From: JAEZHK01 sp964575255
GTDB taxonomy: Bacteria; Bacillota; Clostridia; Christensenellales; Aristaeellaceae
Reading direction: 5' to 3'
Length of the DNA: 64,000 nt
Assembly (NCBI GenBank): GCA_964575255.1
Contig: CAZNPZ010000011.1
Coordinates: 6,134 to 70,133 of the forward strand
This document shows positions 41,856 through 51,005 of the stretch, one piece after another. Under the pieces are notes generated by a model. That model was not told where the DNA came from, did not search any database, and worked only from the letters and a program-made list of their open reading frames with translations. Made by a program: the position numbers and the translations under genes. The number at the start of each line of letters is the position of its first letter. The stretch's first letter is position 1.

Positions 41856-43043
41856 ATGAAAAACCCCGTTGACGTATTGAAGAAGCTGAATTATTCCGGC
41901 ATGTTTGAGGGCGATTTTTTCCTGACCTGGGAGAAGACGAAGGACGAGCTTCTGAGCGTGTTCGCCGTGGCCGACGCGCTGCGCGACCTCCGGAGCCGCA
42001 ACATCTCCACCCGCGTGTTTGACAGCGGCCTGGGCATCTCGATCTTCCGGGACAACTCCACCCGCACCCGCTTCTCGTTCGCCTCCGCGTGCAACCTGCT
42101 GGGTTTGGAAGTTCAGGACTTCGACGAGGGCAAGAGCCAGGTCGCCCACGGCGAGACCGTGCGCGAGACCGCCAACATGATCTCCTTCATGGCGGACGTG
42201 ATCGGCATCCGCGACGACATGTACATCGGCAAGGGCAACGCCTACATGCACGAGGTCGTCAACGCGGTCAAACAGGGCTATGAGGACGGCGTGCTGGAGC
42301 AGAAGCCAACCCTGGTCAACCTGCAGTGCGACATCGACCACCCGACCCAGGCGATGGCGGACATGCTGCACCTCATACACCACTTCGGCGGCGTGGAAAA
42401 CCTGAAGGGCAAGAAAATCGCGATGACCTGGGCGTACTCGCCCAGCTACGGCAAGCCCCTCTCCGTGCCGCAGGGCGTGGTGGGGCTGATGAGCCGGTTC
42501 GGCATGGACGTGGTCTTGGCGCATCCCGAAGGCTACGAGATCATGCCGGAAGTCGAAGCCGTCGCGCGCAAGCAAGCGCAGGAATCCGGCGGCAGCTTTA
42601 CGCGCGTCAACTCGATGGCCGAGGCGTTCTCCGGCGCGGACATCGTCTACCCCAAGAGCTGGGCGTCGTTCGCCGCGATGGAGAAGCGCACCGACCTCTA
42701 CGGCAAGAATGACTTCGACGGCATCAAGGCGCTCGAAAAAGAGCTCCTGAAGCAGAACGCGACCCACAGGGACTGGGAATGCACCGAAGACCTGATGGCA
42801 AAGACCAAGGATGGCAAGGCGCTGTACCTGCACTGCCTGCCCGCGGACATCTCCGGCGTCTCCTGCGAGGCGGGCGAGGTCGCGGCCAGCGTGTTCGACC
42901 GCTACCGCACGCCGCTGTACAAGGAAGCCTCCTTCAAGCCCTACATCATCGCCGCGATGATCTTCCTCGCCAAGATGAAAGACCCGGTCGGCGTGCTGGA
43001 GTCACTGGAGGCGCAGGGCTTCCCGCGCAAGTTCGAGGAGTGA
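41856..43043 (+). CDS. ygeW: YgeW-type carbamoyltransferase
   Basis: YgeW is a paralog of ornithine and aspartate carbamoyltransferases with an unknown acceptor. In purine degradation it is thought to run toward carbamoyl phosphate. The 395-residue product has the carbamoyl phosphate motif FRDNSTRTRFSFASA near residue 66 and CDIDHPTQAMADMLHL near 160. It also has the substrate loop motif YLHCLPADISGVSCEAGEV near 326 with HCLP intact. It is longer than standard OTCase (about 330), matching YgeW. The ATG at 41856 follows AAGGAGCGAGG. It is the last gene of the operon; a carbamate kinase at 55.7 kb could use its product. Confidence 0.92.
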   Translation: MKNPVDVLKKLNYSGMFEGDFFLTWEKTKDELLSVFAVADALRDLRSRNISTRVFDSGLGISIFRDNSTRTRFSFASACNLLGLEVQDFDEGKSQVAHGETVRETANMISFMADVIGIRDDMYIGKGNAYMHEVVNAVKQGYEDGVLEQKPTLVNLQCDIDHPTQAMADMLHLIHHFGGVENLKGKKIAMTWAYSPSYGKPLSVPQGVVGLMSRFGMDVVLAHPEGYEIMPEVEAVARKQAQESGGSFTRVNSMAEAFSGADIVYPKSWASFAAMEKRTDLYGKNDFDGIKALEKELLKQNATHRDWECTEDLMAKTKDGKALYLHCLPADISGVSCEAGEVAASVFDRYRTPLYKEASFKPYIIAAMIFLAKMKDPVGVLESLEAQGFPRKFEE

Positions 43044-43061
43044 AGAATAAGCGGTAAGGGA

Positions 43062-43258
43062 CGTCCCATGCGGGGGCGCTGCCCCCCGCACCCCCGTCAG
43101 GGGAATTCCCCCTGATCCCCTTTCTGAAGGGAATAAAAAAGCATGGCGAGGACATCCTGTCATGCTTTTTCTTTGCCCCAATGCCGACAAGCGGCATTGG
43201 AAGCGAGGAGTCAGGGGAATCATTCCTCTGGCGGGGCATGGGGCGGAGCCCCATGGAG
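43062..43258. repeat. Head-to-head tri-hairpin pair between ygeW and the VIT1-like gene
   Basis: The ygeW-side copy has a TGCGGGGGC/GCCCCCCGCA hairpin followed by GTCAGGGG/CCCCCTGA. The opposite copy has CCAATGCCG/CGGCATTGG, then a CAGGGGAATCATTCCTCTGG hairpin, then CATGGGGC/GCCCCATG ending at about 43257. Between them is a 10-bp bidirectional terminator stem, AAAAAGCATG/CATGCTTTTT (43135-43172). Confidence 0.75.
43135..43172. terminator. Bidirectional terminator
   Basis: AAAAAGCATG and CATGCTTTTT are separated by 15 nt and lie between the convergent ygeW and VIT1-like genes. A/T tracts on both sides suit termination in both directions. Confidence 0.75.
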
Positions 43259-43259
43259 C

Positions 43260-44123
43260 CTACAACGCAATGCCCAGTACGTTCTTGACCACGATGCCCA
43301 CCAGAAAGCAGATGGCGGCGACGCCCAGGCTGATTCCCGCCATGCCGAGAAAGCCCTTTCGGAACGGGCGGTCCTTGGCGACGGAAGTGTAGAAGTTGAA
43401 CGCGGCGATCACGCAAAGCGCCAGTACGAGCATCGCGGCCAGCGCGCCGAAATAGCCGTCCCTGGGGGCGACGAGGTATGGCGCGATCAGGATTGCGACG
43501 GTTACAAGATAGGCGACGCCGGTATAAAGGGACGATTTCACCGCGTCCCGGCCGCCCGCCTCGCGCGCGGACAGAAAGCCGGACGACGCCATCGACAGCG
43601 TCGCGGAGATGCCGGTGATCAGTCCCGCCATCGCGATCATCTGGGTATTGCGCATCGCGAGCGTGTAGCCCGCCAGCGCGCCGGTCAGTTCCACCAGCGC
43701 GTCGTTCATGCCCAGCACGATGTCCCCGACGTACTTCAGCCGCTCCTCGTCCAGAATTTCGGTCAATTCCGCCTCGTGCCGCCGCTCCTCGGAAAGAAAT
43801 TCAGGCATCTCCGGCACGGCCTGAAGCGGCGCCTCATAGGCCTTGGCGCTCCTGTCCTCGGCTTTTTCGAGCAGCTTCAGCACGAACGTGTACCCCAGCG
43901 TCCGCGCGAGGAACGCGTACCAGCCGACCCGGAACCGGCTCGCCGTGGGCGTTTCGCCCGCATAGGAGGCGAACACCTGAGCGTGCCCGCGCTCCTCCTT
44001 CGCGATTTCAAGCAGCGTCACCCGGTCGGACTCCTTTTTCACAAACCCCGCGACGCGCTCGTAGATCGCCGCGCCCTCCGCCTCGCCCTTTGAAAGCGTC
44101 CGGAAATACTTCTTCCCGTCCAT
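43260..44123 (-). CDS. Ferritin-like/VIT1 (CCC1) membrane fusion protein
   Basis: Proteins of the VIT1/CCC1 family export or store iron and manganese. The 287-residue product combines a soluble N-terminal ferritin-like helical region with a C-terminal VIT1 membrane part. The soluble part (about 1-130) contains EGAAIYERVA, LLEIAKEERGHAQVFASY and a later EERRHEAELTE, all carrying E/H metal ligands. The membrane part (about 140-287, five helices) contains GMNDALVELTGALAGYTLAM, read as GMNDALVELTGALAG. This matches stand-alone clostridial fusion members. The ATG at 44123 follows AGGGGGCG. It probably takes up Fe2+ through its soluble domain and moves it across the membrane; direction is unproven. 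Confidence 0.85.
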   Translation of the reverse strand: MDGKKYFRTLSKGEAEGAAIYERVAGFVKKESDRVTLLEIAKEERGHAQVFASYAGETPTASRFRVGWYAFLARTLGYTFVLKLLEKAEDRSAKAYEAPLQAVPEMPEFLSEERRHEAELTEILDEERLKYVGDIVLGMNDALVELTGALAGYTLAMRNTQMIAMAGLITGISATLSMASSGFLSAREAGGRDAVKSSLYTGVAYLVTVAILIAPYLVAPRDGYFGALAAMLVLALCVIAAFNFYTSVAKDRPFRKGFLGMAGISLGVAAICFLVGIVVKNVLGIAL

Positions 44124-44152
44124 GCGAAAGCGCCCCCTTCGTCATGACAAAG

Positions 44153-44303
44153 CGCGTTGAAATCCCTTTGCGGGGCTTCAACGCGATTGGCTCAATAATT
44201 CTATTCTCCCCCCGACATGCGCGGTAGCGCATGTCAAGCGAGGGTTCCAAGGGGCATCATGCCCCTGGCGGGGTGCGGGGCAGCGCCCCGCGCGTTCCAA
44301 GCG
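44153..44303 (+). repeat. Slot-1 hairpin and complete tri-hairpin element
   Basis: A slot-1 hairpin CGCGTTGAA/TTCAACGCG lies at 44153-44185. The tri-hairpin follows: GACATGCGC/GCGCATGTC (about 44213-44235), CCAAGGGGC/GCCCCTGG (about 44247-44268) and GCGGGGC/GCCCCGC ending at about 44300. It ends a few bases from the lepB stop. Its orientation gives lepB the element in gene sense. Confidence 0.75.
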
Positions 44304-44307
44304 ACCC

Positions 44308-45042
44308 TTACTTGACCACCCTCGCCGACCCCAGCGGCCACATGACCAGCCGCACCTTGCCGACGACGTCGGTGGCGGGGATGAAGCCCACGTCGCTGGC
44401 GCGGCTGTCGTGGGAACCGGCGCGGTTGTCGCCGCAGACGAACAGATAGCCTTCCGGCACCTCCCACGCGCCGTCGATCGCGGGGCTGGGGTAGGTGACA
44501 AACGGTTCGTCCACCTTCTGGCCGTTGATGAAGGTCTCGCCGCCTTGCATCACGATCTTGTCGCCGCCGACGCCGACCACGCGCTTGACGAAGTCTTCTT
44601 TTAAGCCGAACATGCCCGTCCGGCCGGGAAAGTGGCAGATGATCACATCGCCGCGCGCAACGCCGCCCAGCTTGACGTCGAGCACCGTCACGATCAGCCG
44701 CTCGCCGTCGTGCAGCGTCTCCTTCATGGAACTGCCGTCCACGCGGATTACGGTAAAGAGGAACGACCGGATCAGGAAAACCGCGATCAGCGCCACCGCA
44801 ATGGCGACGACCCACTCCCGGAGTTCCTTGCGCGCCCGCGCCCGGCGCGCGGCAAGCTGCGCCTCCGCGCTGTCCGCGGCGGCGGTTTCCGCCCGCGCCG
44901 CGTCGTCTTTTTCCCGCGCCTCAGCGCCCGGCTGGCTTTCCGCCCGCGCCGCGTCCGAACCCGCGTTATCCGTCCGGGTTTCGCCCTTCTCCGCGGTCTC
45001 CCGCGGCTTCTCTTTGGTGGAAGCGCCGTTCTCTTCGGTCAT
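44308..45042 (-). CDS. lepB: Signal peptidase I (paralog 1)
   Basis: Signal peptidase I cleaves signal peptides of exported proteins on the outer face of the membrane. The 244-residue product has a long acidic, Ala/Glu-rich cytoplasmic N-terminus (1-70), one membrane helix (about 77-97), and box B VDGSSMKETL with the nucleophile S105. The general base is K153 in FVKRVVGVGGD, and the box E motif is CGDNRAGSHDSR. It is catalytically complete. The ATG at 45042 follows AGGAGAG, which overlaps the stop of the second paralog. It is the last of three tandem paralogs in one operon. Confidence 0.92.
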   Translation of the reverse strand: MTEENGASTKEKPRETAEKGETRTDNAGSDAARAESQPGAEAREKDDAARAETAAADSAEAQLAARRARARKELREWVVAIAVALIAVFLIRSFLFTVIRVDGSSMKETLHDGERLIVTVLDVKLGGVARGDVIICHFPGRTGMFGLKEDFVKRVVGVGGDKIVMQGGETFINGQKVDEPFVTYPSPAIDGAWEVPEGYLFVCGDNRAGSHDSRASDVGFIPATDVVGKVRLVMWPLGSARVVK

Positions 45043-45050
45043 ACGCTCTC

Positions 45051-45623
45051 CTAGTCTATGGTTGAAATCGCGTTAAGTGGCCACAGCCTCAGGTGCACCT
45101 TGCCCAGGATCGATCCCTTCTCCGGAATGCCGAACTGCACCCACGGCCCCGCCTCGACCGGACCTACGTAGCGGCTGTCCAGCGAGACCGGCCGGTTGTC
45201 GCCCATTACAAAGTATGCCCCTTCGGGAATCTGGTACGCATTTATCGACTCGGTGGAATGATAGGTGAGGTACGGCTCGTCGAGCGCCTTGCCGTTGATG
45301 TAGACCGTACCGGCTTTGATTTCGATGATTTCGCCCGGCAGGCCGATGATGCGCTTCACGCAGTAGTGATCCGCGTTCGGGTAGGTGCAGATCACGACGT
45401 CAAAGCGGTTGTAGCCGAACAGCTTGCCGTCGATGATCGTGGCGGCGAGCCGGTCTCCGTCCTGAAGCGTCTCCAGCATCGATTCGCCGTCCACCCGGAT
45501 CATCGTGAACAGGAACGTGCGCACGATCAAAACGATGATCAGCGCGACGGCAATCGACTTGACCCACTCCATGATTTCCTTCTTCGCGTCCTTCTGCGGC
45601 TTTACGACGGGCGTCTCACTCAT
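45051..45623 (-). CDS. lepB: Signal peptidase I (paralog 2)
   Basis: The 190-residue product is the shortest and most typical of the three: a short cytoplasmic start, one membrane helix (about 20-40), S48 in VDGESMLETL, K90 in YCVKRIIGLPGE, and MGDNRPVSLDSR. Both catalytic residues are present. The ATG at 45623 is chosen because AAAGGTCG lies upstream; a start 24 bp earlier has no ribosome binding site. It lies 58 bp after the pseudo-peptidase gene and 8 bp before the third paralog on the same strand. Confidence 0.93.
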   Translation of the reverse strand: MSETPVVKPQKDAKKEIMEWVKSIAVALIIVLIVRTFLFTMIRVDGESMLETLQDGDRLAATIIDGKLFGYNRFDVVICTYPNADHYCVKRIIGLPGEIIEIKAGTVYINGKALDEPYLTYHSTESINAYQIPEGAYFVMGDNRPVSLDSRYVGPVEAGPWVQFGIPEKGSILGKVHLRLWPLNAISTID

Positions 45624-45681
45624 GAGGTTAACGACCTTTCTCTGCATGCGGACAATTAAGCCGCGAAGCGGATTCCATCAG

Positions 45682-46746
45682 CTATTTTACTTCCCCGGAA
45701 AGATCCAGCGGCCATACGATCCGGGTCACCTTGCCGATGATGAGGCTCCGGGTGTTCTTGACAAGGCCAAAATCGCGGCTGTCGTACCCGTTGACGCGGT
45801 TGTCGCCCATCACGAAGTAGCAACCTTCCGGAATCGTGGTCAGCGGATAGTTGTCCAGCGCCTTCTGAAACACGTAGGGTTCGTCCAACTGCTCGCCGTT
45901 GACGAAGGTGAATCCGCCCTTGATCTCAATCGTCTCGCCCGGCAGCGCGACCACGCGGCGGATCAGAAGCCCGTCGGGCGTATTGACCCCCACGATGTCG
46001 CCGCGCGCAGGCTTGACCGAATAGTAGACGTTCTTCTGAACCAGCACGGTCTCGCCGGAGGTCAGCGTCATGTTCATCGCGTCGCCGTTCACCTTCACCA
46101 GTTCAAAGCCGAACGTGCGCACGCAGAAGCCGATGATCAGCGCCAGCACGACCGCCGCCGCCCAGTAGAGCAGCGCGCCGCCCGCGGCTTTCTTTTTTTT
46201 GCGGCCCTTTGGCCCGCGGGACGGGCGGTCGTCGGAATACCCGTCGCGCGGGTACCGGCCGTAACGCTCTTCCTCAAGCGGCCGGGGCCGCTGCGCGCGC
46301 GCCTTGCGAACGGGCGCGACCGCGTAGCCCAGGTCATCCCGCGCCGCGGGGCGGCGCTTGCGGGCGGGCGTAACGTCTTCATAGCCGTATTCGTCTTCAA
46401 AACCGCGGTCGCGTGCCGCGGGGCGCGCCTTGGGCGCGGGGCGGGAAACGCGCGCGCCGCGCGCGGGCGCGTCATAGGCGGCGCGTTCCGCCCGCGCATC
46501 CCGGAACAGTTCATCCTCAAACGGCAGCGACGCGCCGCGCGGCCGTTTTGCCGCCGCGCTCTTCGCGTTCGCGGTTCGGGGAGCCTTGCGCGCCTCAAAT
46601 CTCGAATCCTCGTAAAAATCGTACCCGTCCGGGTCAGACCGGGCGTCCTTCGCCTTCTTCGCGGGGCGCTCGTCCCATTCCGCGGATTCGCCTCGCGCGG
46701 GTTTGACGCCTGCGGCCGGGCGCCTGGGCGCCTTCTGCCTGTTCAT
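45682..46746 (-). CDS. Signal peptidase I-like protein lacking the catalytic Ser and Lys
   Basis: The 354-residue product has a very long, basic, probably disordered N-terminus (1-188, rich in Arg, Lys, Ala and Pro), a membrane helix (about 191-209) and a complete signal peptidase fold. Compared with its two neighbours, box B reads VNGDAMNMTL, so the nucleophile Ser is Ala223, and box D reads LLIRRVVALPGE, so the base Lys is Arg263. Substrate-side motifs (LPGE, MGDNRVNGYDSR) are kept. It therefore looks like a pseudoenzyme whose fold is still selected, perhaps binding signal peptides, anchoring partners or regulating the active paralogs. It overlaps DUF951 by ATGA. The codons for Ala and Arg were checked in the sequence. 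Confidence 0.85.
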   Translation of the reverse strand: MNRQKAPRRPAAGVKPARGESAEWDERPAKKAKDARSDPDGYDFYEDSRFEARKAPRTANAKSAAAKRPRGASLPFEDELFRDARAERAAYDAPARGARVSRPAPKARPAARDRGFEDEYGYEDVTPARKRRPAARDDLGYAVAPVRKARAQRPRPLEEERYGRYPRDGYSDDRPSRGPKGRKKKKAAGGALLYWAAAVVLALIIGFCVRTFGFELVKVNGDAMNMTLTSGETVLVQKNVYYSVKPARGDIVGVNTPDGLLIRRVVALPGETIEIKGGFTFVNGEQLDEPYVFQKALDNYPLTTIPEGCYFVMGDNRVNGYDSRDFGLVKNTRSLIIGKVTRIVWPLDLSGEVK

Positions 46747-46943
46747 TCGGGTGTATCCTCCTCCGCCCGGGTGAGTATCTTTTTAAGCCGCTTTTCAAAC
46801 ACGGGTCGATCCAGCATGACGATGCGCCCGCAGCCCTGGCAGCGGATCTTGATGTCCGCGCCGACGCGGATCACCGTCCACACATCGCTGCCGCAGGGAT
46901 GGGGCTTTCGCATCTTCACCTGATCGCCCAGATGTATGTCCAT
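46743..46943 (-). CDS. DUF951 family protein
   Basis: The 66-residue product matches the short, soluble DUF951 family: MDIHLGDQVKMRKPHPCGSD, then WTVIRVGADIKIRCQGCGR. The first half is beta-rich and the CxxC (CQGC) plus the earlier Cys may bind metal. The family is widely conserved in Firmicutes, often near ychF or parB, and its function is unknown. It sits between the oxidoreductase gamma subunit (1-bp gap) and the pseudo signal peptidase (4-bp overlap). The tight spacing shows it belongs to the same transcript. Confidence 0.88.
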   Translation of the reverse strand: MDIHLGDQVKMRKPHPCGSDVWTVIRVGADIKIRCQGCGRIVMLDRPVFEKRLKKILTRAEEDTPE

Positions 46944-46944
46944 C

Positions 46945-47508
46945 TCAAGTAAGCTCGCACGCCATACCGGATTCGACCGCGCAGCGCATGCCCGCCTCGA
47001 TCGCCCGCCTGTTGATCTCCATCAGCTTTTCCTTGCCGCGCCCCATCTTGTGGCGCAGCGCGTCCATCAATAGATCCACGTCGAACGAGCAGGTGAGGCC
47101 GGCGTACGCGCCCAGCATCGCCATGTTGGACGCGCGCAGGTCGCCCGCTTCCTCCGCGATCTCGCCGCAGGGGACGGCGACGGCGCGGATGTCCGTCCGG
47201 GTTGGCTGGATGTCGATCAGGCTGGAATTATACAAAAGCGCGCCGCCCGGCTTCACCATCCTCTCAAACAACACCAAGGACGGCTTGTTCATCGCGATCA
47301 CCACGTCCGGCTCCTCCACCTTGGGGCTGCCGACCGGCTCGTCAGACAGAACCACGGTGCAGTTGGCGCTGCCGCCGCGCATTTCGGGGCCGTAGGAGGG
47401 CATCCAGGAAACTTCCTTGCCGTCCAGCATGCCGGAGTAGGCGATCAGCTGCCCGATGAGCAGCACGCCCTGGCCGCCGAACCCGGCCACGATCAGGCCC
47501 GTCTCCAT
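46945..47508 (-). CDS. 2-oxoacid:ferredoxin oxidoreductase, gamma subunit
   Basis: This subunit completes a four-part enzyme that decarboxylates 2-oxoacids to acyl-CoA while reducing ferredoxin. The 187-residue product has the start signature GLIVAGFGGQGVLLIGQLIA, followed by the family motif SYGPEMRGGSANCTVVLSD (near residue 39). This motif helps form the CoA and TPP environment. No extra domains are present. The start ATG at 47508 lies 1 bp before the beta-subunit stop on the minus strand, indicating coupled translation. Confidence 0.9.
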   Translation of the reverse strand: METGLIVAGFGGQGVLLIGQLIAYSGMLDGKEVSWMPSYGPEMRGGSANCTVVLSDEPVGSPKVEEPDVVIAMNKPSLVLFERMVKPGGALLYNSSLIDIQPTRTDIRAVAVPCGEIAEEAGDLRASNMAMLGAYAGLTCSFDVDLLMDALRHKMGRGKEKLMEINRRAIEAGMRCAVESGMACELT

Positions 47509-47509
47509 G

Positions 47510-48230
<721 letters not shown>

Positions 48231-48247
<17 letters not shown>

Positions 48248-49310
48248 CGCCCGCCGCCTCCTTCATTTCGCGGATTTTGTTCAGAATTTCATTGACGCCG
48301 GGGATCACGCCGCCGGTTCTGCCGTAGAAGTTCACCGGGCACGCGCCGTTTGCCGCGATCTTCACGTCGTCCACCATCTGCCCCATCGACATCTCGACGG
48401 TGAGGATGGCCTTTACCCGCTTCGCGGCCTCGAAAACTTCCTTCTCCGGGAACGGCCACACGGTGACGGGCCGGATCAGCCCCACTTTGATCCCCTCCGC
48501 GCGGGCTTTCCGGACGGCGGTCAGCGCGATGCGCGCGGTGGTGCCGTAGGCACACACGGCGAATTCCGCGTCGTCCATCAGCTGAAGGTCGCTCAAGACC
48601 TCGTCCTTACGCATTTGCTGGTACTTTTTCTCCAGCTTCAGGTTGTGCTGCTCCAATACGTCCGCCTTGATGTAGAGCGAATTGATGACGGCGCGGGGGC
48701 GCTTTCCATCCCAGCCAGTCGCCGCCCAGGACTTATCGTAGGTTTCTGTTTCAAACGTCTCCGGCATTTCGACCGGCTCCATCATCTGGCCGATGACGCC
48801 GTCGCCCAGCACCATGACCGGGTTTCTGTACTGATCGGCTTTGTCGAACGCCTTCGCGGTCAAGGTGACCGCCTCCTGCACGGTGGACGGCGCGTAGACC
48901 AGCATGCGGTAGTCGCCGTGGCCGCCGCCGCGCGTCGCCTGGAAGTAGTCGCTCTGCGCGGGCTGGATGGAACCAAGCCCCGGGCCGCCGCGCACGATGT
49001 TGACGATCACGCACGGCAGTTCCGCGCCGACGATATAGCTGATGCCTTCCTGCTTCAAAGAAATTCCGGGGCTGGACGAGGAGGTCATGACCCTCGCGCC
49101 CGCGCCCGCCGCGCCGTAGACCATGTTGATGGCGCTGACTTCGCTCTCCGCCTGCAAAAACGCGCCGCCGACCTCCGGCAGCCGCTTACTCATGTATTCG
49201 GGAATTTCGTTCTGAGGCGTGATCGGGTATCCGAAAAAATAGCGGCATCCGGCGCGCACCGCCGCCTCGGCGATGGCCTCGTTGCCCTTGTACATCTGCC
49301 TGACGCGCAT
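48231..49310 (-). CDS. vorB: 2-oxoacid:ferredoxin oxidoreductase, alpha subunit (VorB/KorA type)
   Basis: The alpha subunit holds the pyrimidine-binding half of the TPP site and the CoA-binding transketolase C domain. The 359-residue product begins MRVRQMYKGNEAIAEAAVRAG, with FGYPITPQNEIPEYM near residue 30, the ESEVSAINMVYGAAGAGARV motif near 53 and SSPGISLKQEG near 78. The Vor-like PITPQNE is common to branched-chain and 2-oxoglutarate enzymes. The ATG at 49310 follows GAGGAGCG; a longer in-frame frame would overlap the ferredoxin subunit and is rejected. Together with its neighbours this enzyme feeds reduced ferredoxin to anaerobic metabolism. Confidence 0.88.
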
Positions 49311-49321
49311 GGTTTCGCTCC

Positions 49322-49525
49322 TCACTTTTCGACGGTGATCACGCAGTCGGGGCACATCCTCGCGCAAAACGCGCAGCCGATGCACGCCTCCTGGTTTTCA
49401 CACGCCGTGGGATGGTATCCCTTCAGGTTGAGGCGGTCGGAGAGCCTCAGGATCTTCTTGGGGCAGGCGACGACGCACAGGCCGCAGCCCTTGCACTCGT
49501 CCTCCCGAATGGTGACTTTGGGCAC
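49322..49525 (-). CDS. Ferredoxin-type subunit (two 4Fe-4S clusters)
   Basis: This small subunit carries electrons out of the oxidoreductase. The 67-residue product contains two classical motifs, CKGCGLCVVACPKKI near residue 10 and CIGCAFCARMCPD near 48, each placing four cysteines. A GTG at 49525, preceded by GAGGTG, is chosen because it gives the family start (V/M)PKVTIREDECKGC. A longer in-frame ATG at 49609 would enter the mnmE 3' end. A TATACT box at 49561-49566 is a possible -10 for the operon of ferredoxin, vor genes, DUF951 and the signal peptidases. Confidence 0.88.
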   Translation of the reverse strand: MPKVTIREDECKGCGLCVVACPKKILRLSDRLNLKGYHPTACENQEACIGCAFCARMCPDCVITVEK

Positions 49526-49560
49526 CGGGAACACCTCACTCAAATCGCGGATTTCCTGTA

Positions 49561-49566
49561 AGTATA
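49561..49566 (-). promoter_or_regulatory. Candidate -10 box for the oxidoreductase operon
   Basis: TATACT on the minus strand lies 36 bp before the ferredoxin-subunit GTG and after the mnmE stop. The -35 region is not convincing. Confidence 0.4.
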
Positions 49567-49598
49567 CCATAATTGCGTGTGGTTTTTGTGAATAAAAA

Positions 49599-51005
49599 TC
49601 ATTTTCCAACGCAAAAATTTCGGAACACCGCGTCGATGACCGCGTCGGAAGCGCTCTGCCCGGTAATTTCCAGCAGAGAATCCAGCGCGTCCATCAGGTC
49701 AATGGAGAGCAGATCCGGCGACGCGCCCTCATCAAGTCCCTGAAGCGCGCGGTCTAGCGCCGAAATTGCGCGCTTCACACAGTCGATGTGTCGGGGCTGG
49801 GTCAGCCGCTCCTCCGCCGCCTCGAACGCGCCCGCGCGCTTTGCGATAAATTCCAGAAGATCCGATACACCCGCGCCGGTCTTCGCGGAAACGGGAAGCC
49901 CCGCGCGTCCCGGCGAGACGCCGAGGTCACTTTTGTTGAGCGCGATGAGGTACCGCTCGTCCGCCTGATCGATCAGCAGTTTTTCCGCTTCACTCTCCGG
50001 AACCGAGCCGTCCAGCACCAGCAGCACGACATCCGCCGAGTCCATCGCGCGCTTCGCGCGCGCGATGCCCTCTTGCTCGATCGCGTCCAAAGCGTCCCGA
50101 AGGCCGGCGGTATCAAGGAGCGTCATGTCGAGGCCTTTCACGCGAAGCCGCTCGGAGAGTACGTCCCTGGTGGTACCGGGCACGTCGGTCACGATCGCGC
50201 GGTCGGACTTTAACATCGCGTTCATCAGCGACGATTTCCCGGCGTTGGGCGCGCCCGCGATGGCGACCGTCAGCCCGTCCCGGACGATCTTCGCCGCCTT
50301 TTCGTCCGCGGCGGCGCATAATTCCTGAATCAGTTCCCCGATGCCGTCCCGGAGCGCGTCATTGGTCGCCTGCTCGTCGACCTCCTCCGGGAAGTCGACG
50401 CCCGCCTCGATCAGGGACAGCATTCCGGTCAATTTGTCCGCCGCGTCGTTTACGAACCGGCCCAGCGCGCCGGTAAGCTGCCGCGCGGCGGCGCGGGCAG
50501 CCGCCTCGCTGCCTGCGGCGATGAGCCCCATGACCGCCTCGGCCTGGCTGAGGTCGATCCGCCCGTTCAAAAACGCGCGCAGCGTGAATTCGCCCGGCTC
50601 CGCGGCGCGGACGCCCTGTTTGAGAACCAGTTTCAGCACCGCTTCCGCCGCGTACCGCCCGCCGTGACAGTGGATTTCACATACGTCCTCGCGGGTGTAG
50701 GAGCGCGGCGCGCGCATATAGACCGCCATCGCCTCGTCCACCGGCAGGCCATCCTCCACGACGTGCCCGTAGTACAGGCGGTTGGGCGTCCAGCCCGCAT
50801 CCGATTCTTTTTGTGAATGCCGGGTAAAAACGGCCTCCGCCTGACCTGCTTCCATACGCGCGCAGTCATTGGACGCCGATTGACGCGCAAAAACGGCCTG
50901 GAGCGCTGGAAGCGCGTCCGGGCCGCTGACGCGCACGATCGCGATGCCGCCTTCGCCCTGCGCGGTGGCGATCGCGGCGATGGTGTCCCGCGTCAGGCTA
51001 CGCAT
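49599..51005 (-). CDS. mnmE: tRNA uridine-5-carboxymethylaminomethyl modification GTPase
   Basis: MnmE with MnmG modifies the wobble uridine of tRNAs that read purine-ending codons. The 468-residue product has an N-terminal tetrahydrofolate-binding domain (about 1-125). A helical domain is interrupted by a GTPase domain: P-loop GAPNAGKSSLMN near 236, DTAG near 281, and NKSD near 347. The conserved C-terminal Cys is present in FRNFCVGK. The ATG at 51005 overlaps the dnaN stop by 8 bp. mnmG is not adjacent, and this gene lies directly downstream of dnaN instead of at the usual rnpA-yidC-mnmE site. Confidence 0.95.
   Translation of the reverse strand: MRSLTRDTIAAIATAQGEGGIAIVRVSGPDALPALQAVFARQSASNDCARMEAGQAEAVFTRHSQKESDAGWTPNRLYYGHVVEDGLPVDEAMAVYMRAPRSYTREDVCEIHCHGGRYAAEAVLKLVLKQGVRAAEPGEFTLRAFLNGRIDLSQAEAVMGLIAAGSEAAARAAARQLTGALGRFVNDAADKLTGMLSLIEAGVDFPEEVDEQATNDALRDGIGELIQELCAAADEKAAKIVRDGLTVAIAGAPNAGKSSLMNAMLKSDRAIVTDVPGTTRDVLSERLRVKGLDMTLLDTAGLRDALDAIEQEGIARAKRAMDSADVVLLVLDGSVPESEAEKLLIDQADERYLIALNKSDLGVSPGRAGLPVSAKTGAGVSDLLEFIAKRAGAFEAAEERLTQPRHIDCVKRAISALDRALQGLDEGASPDLLSIDLMDALDSLLEITGQSASDAVIDAVFRNFCVGK

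Noticed and set aside
44308..46746. Three signal peptidase genes considered as one frameshifted gene
   Set aside because: Each has its own start, membrane helix and full domain; they are true tandem paralogs.
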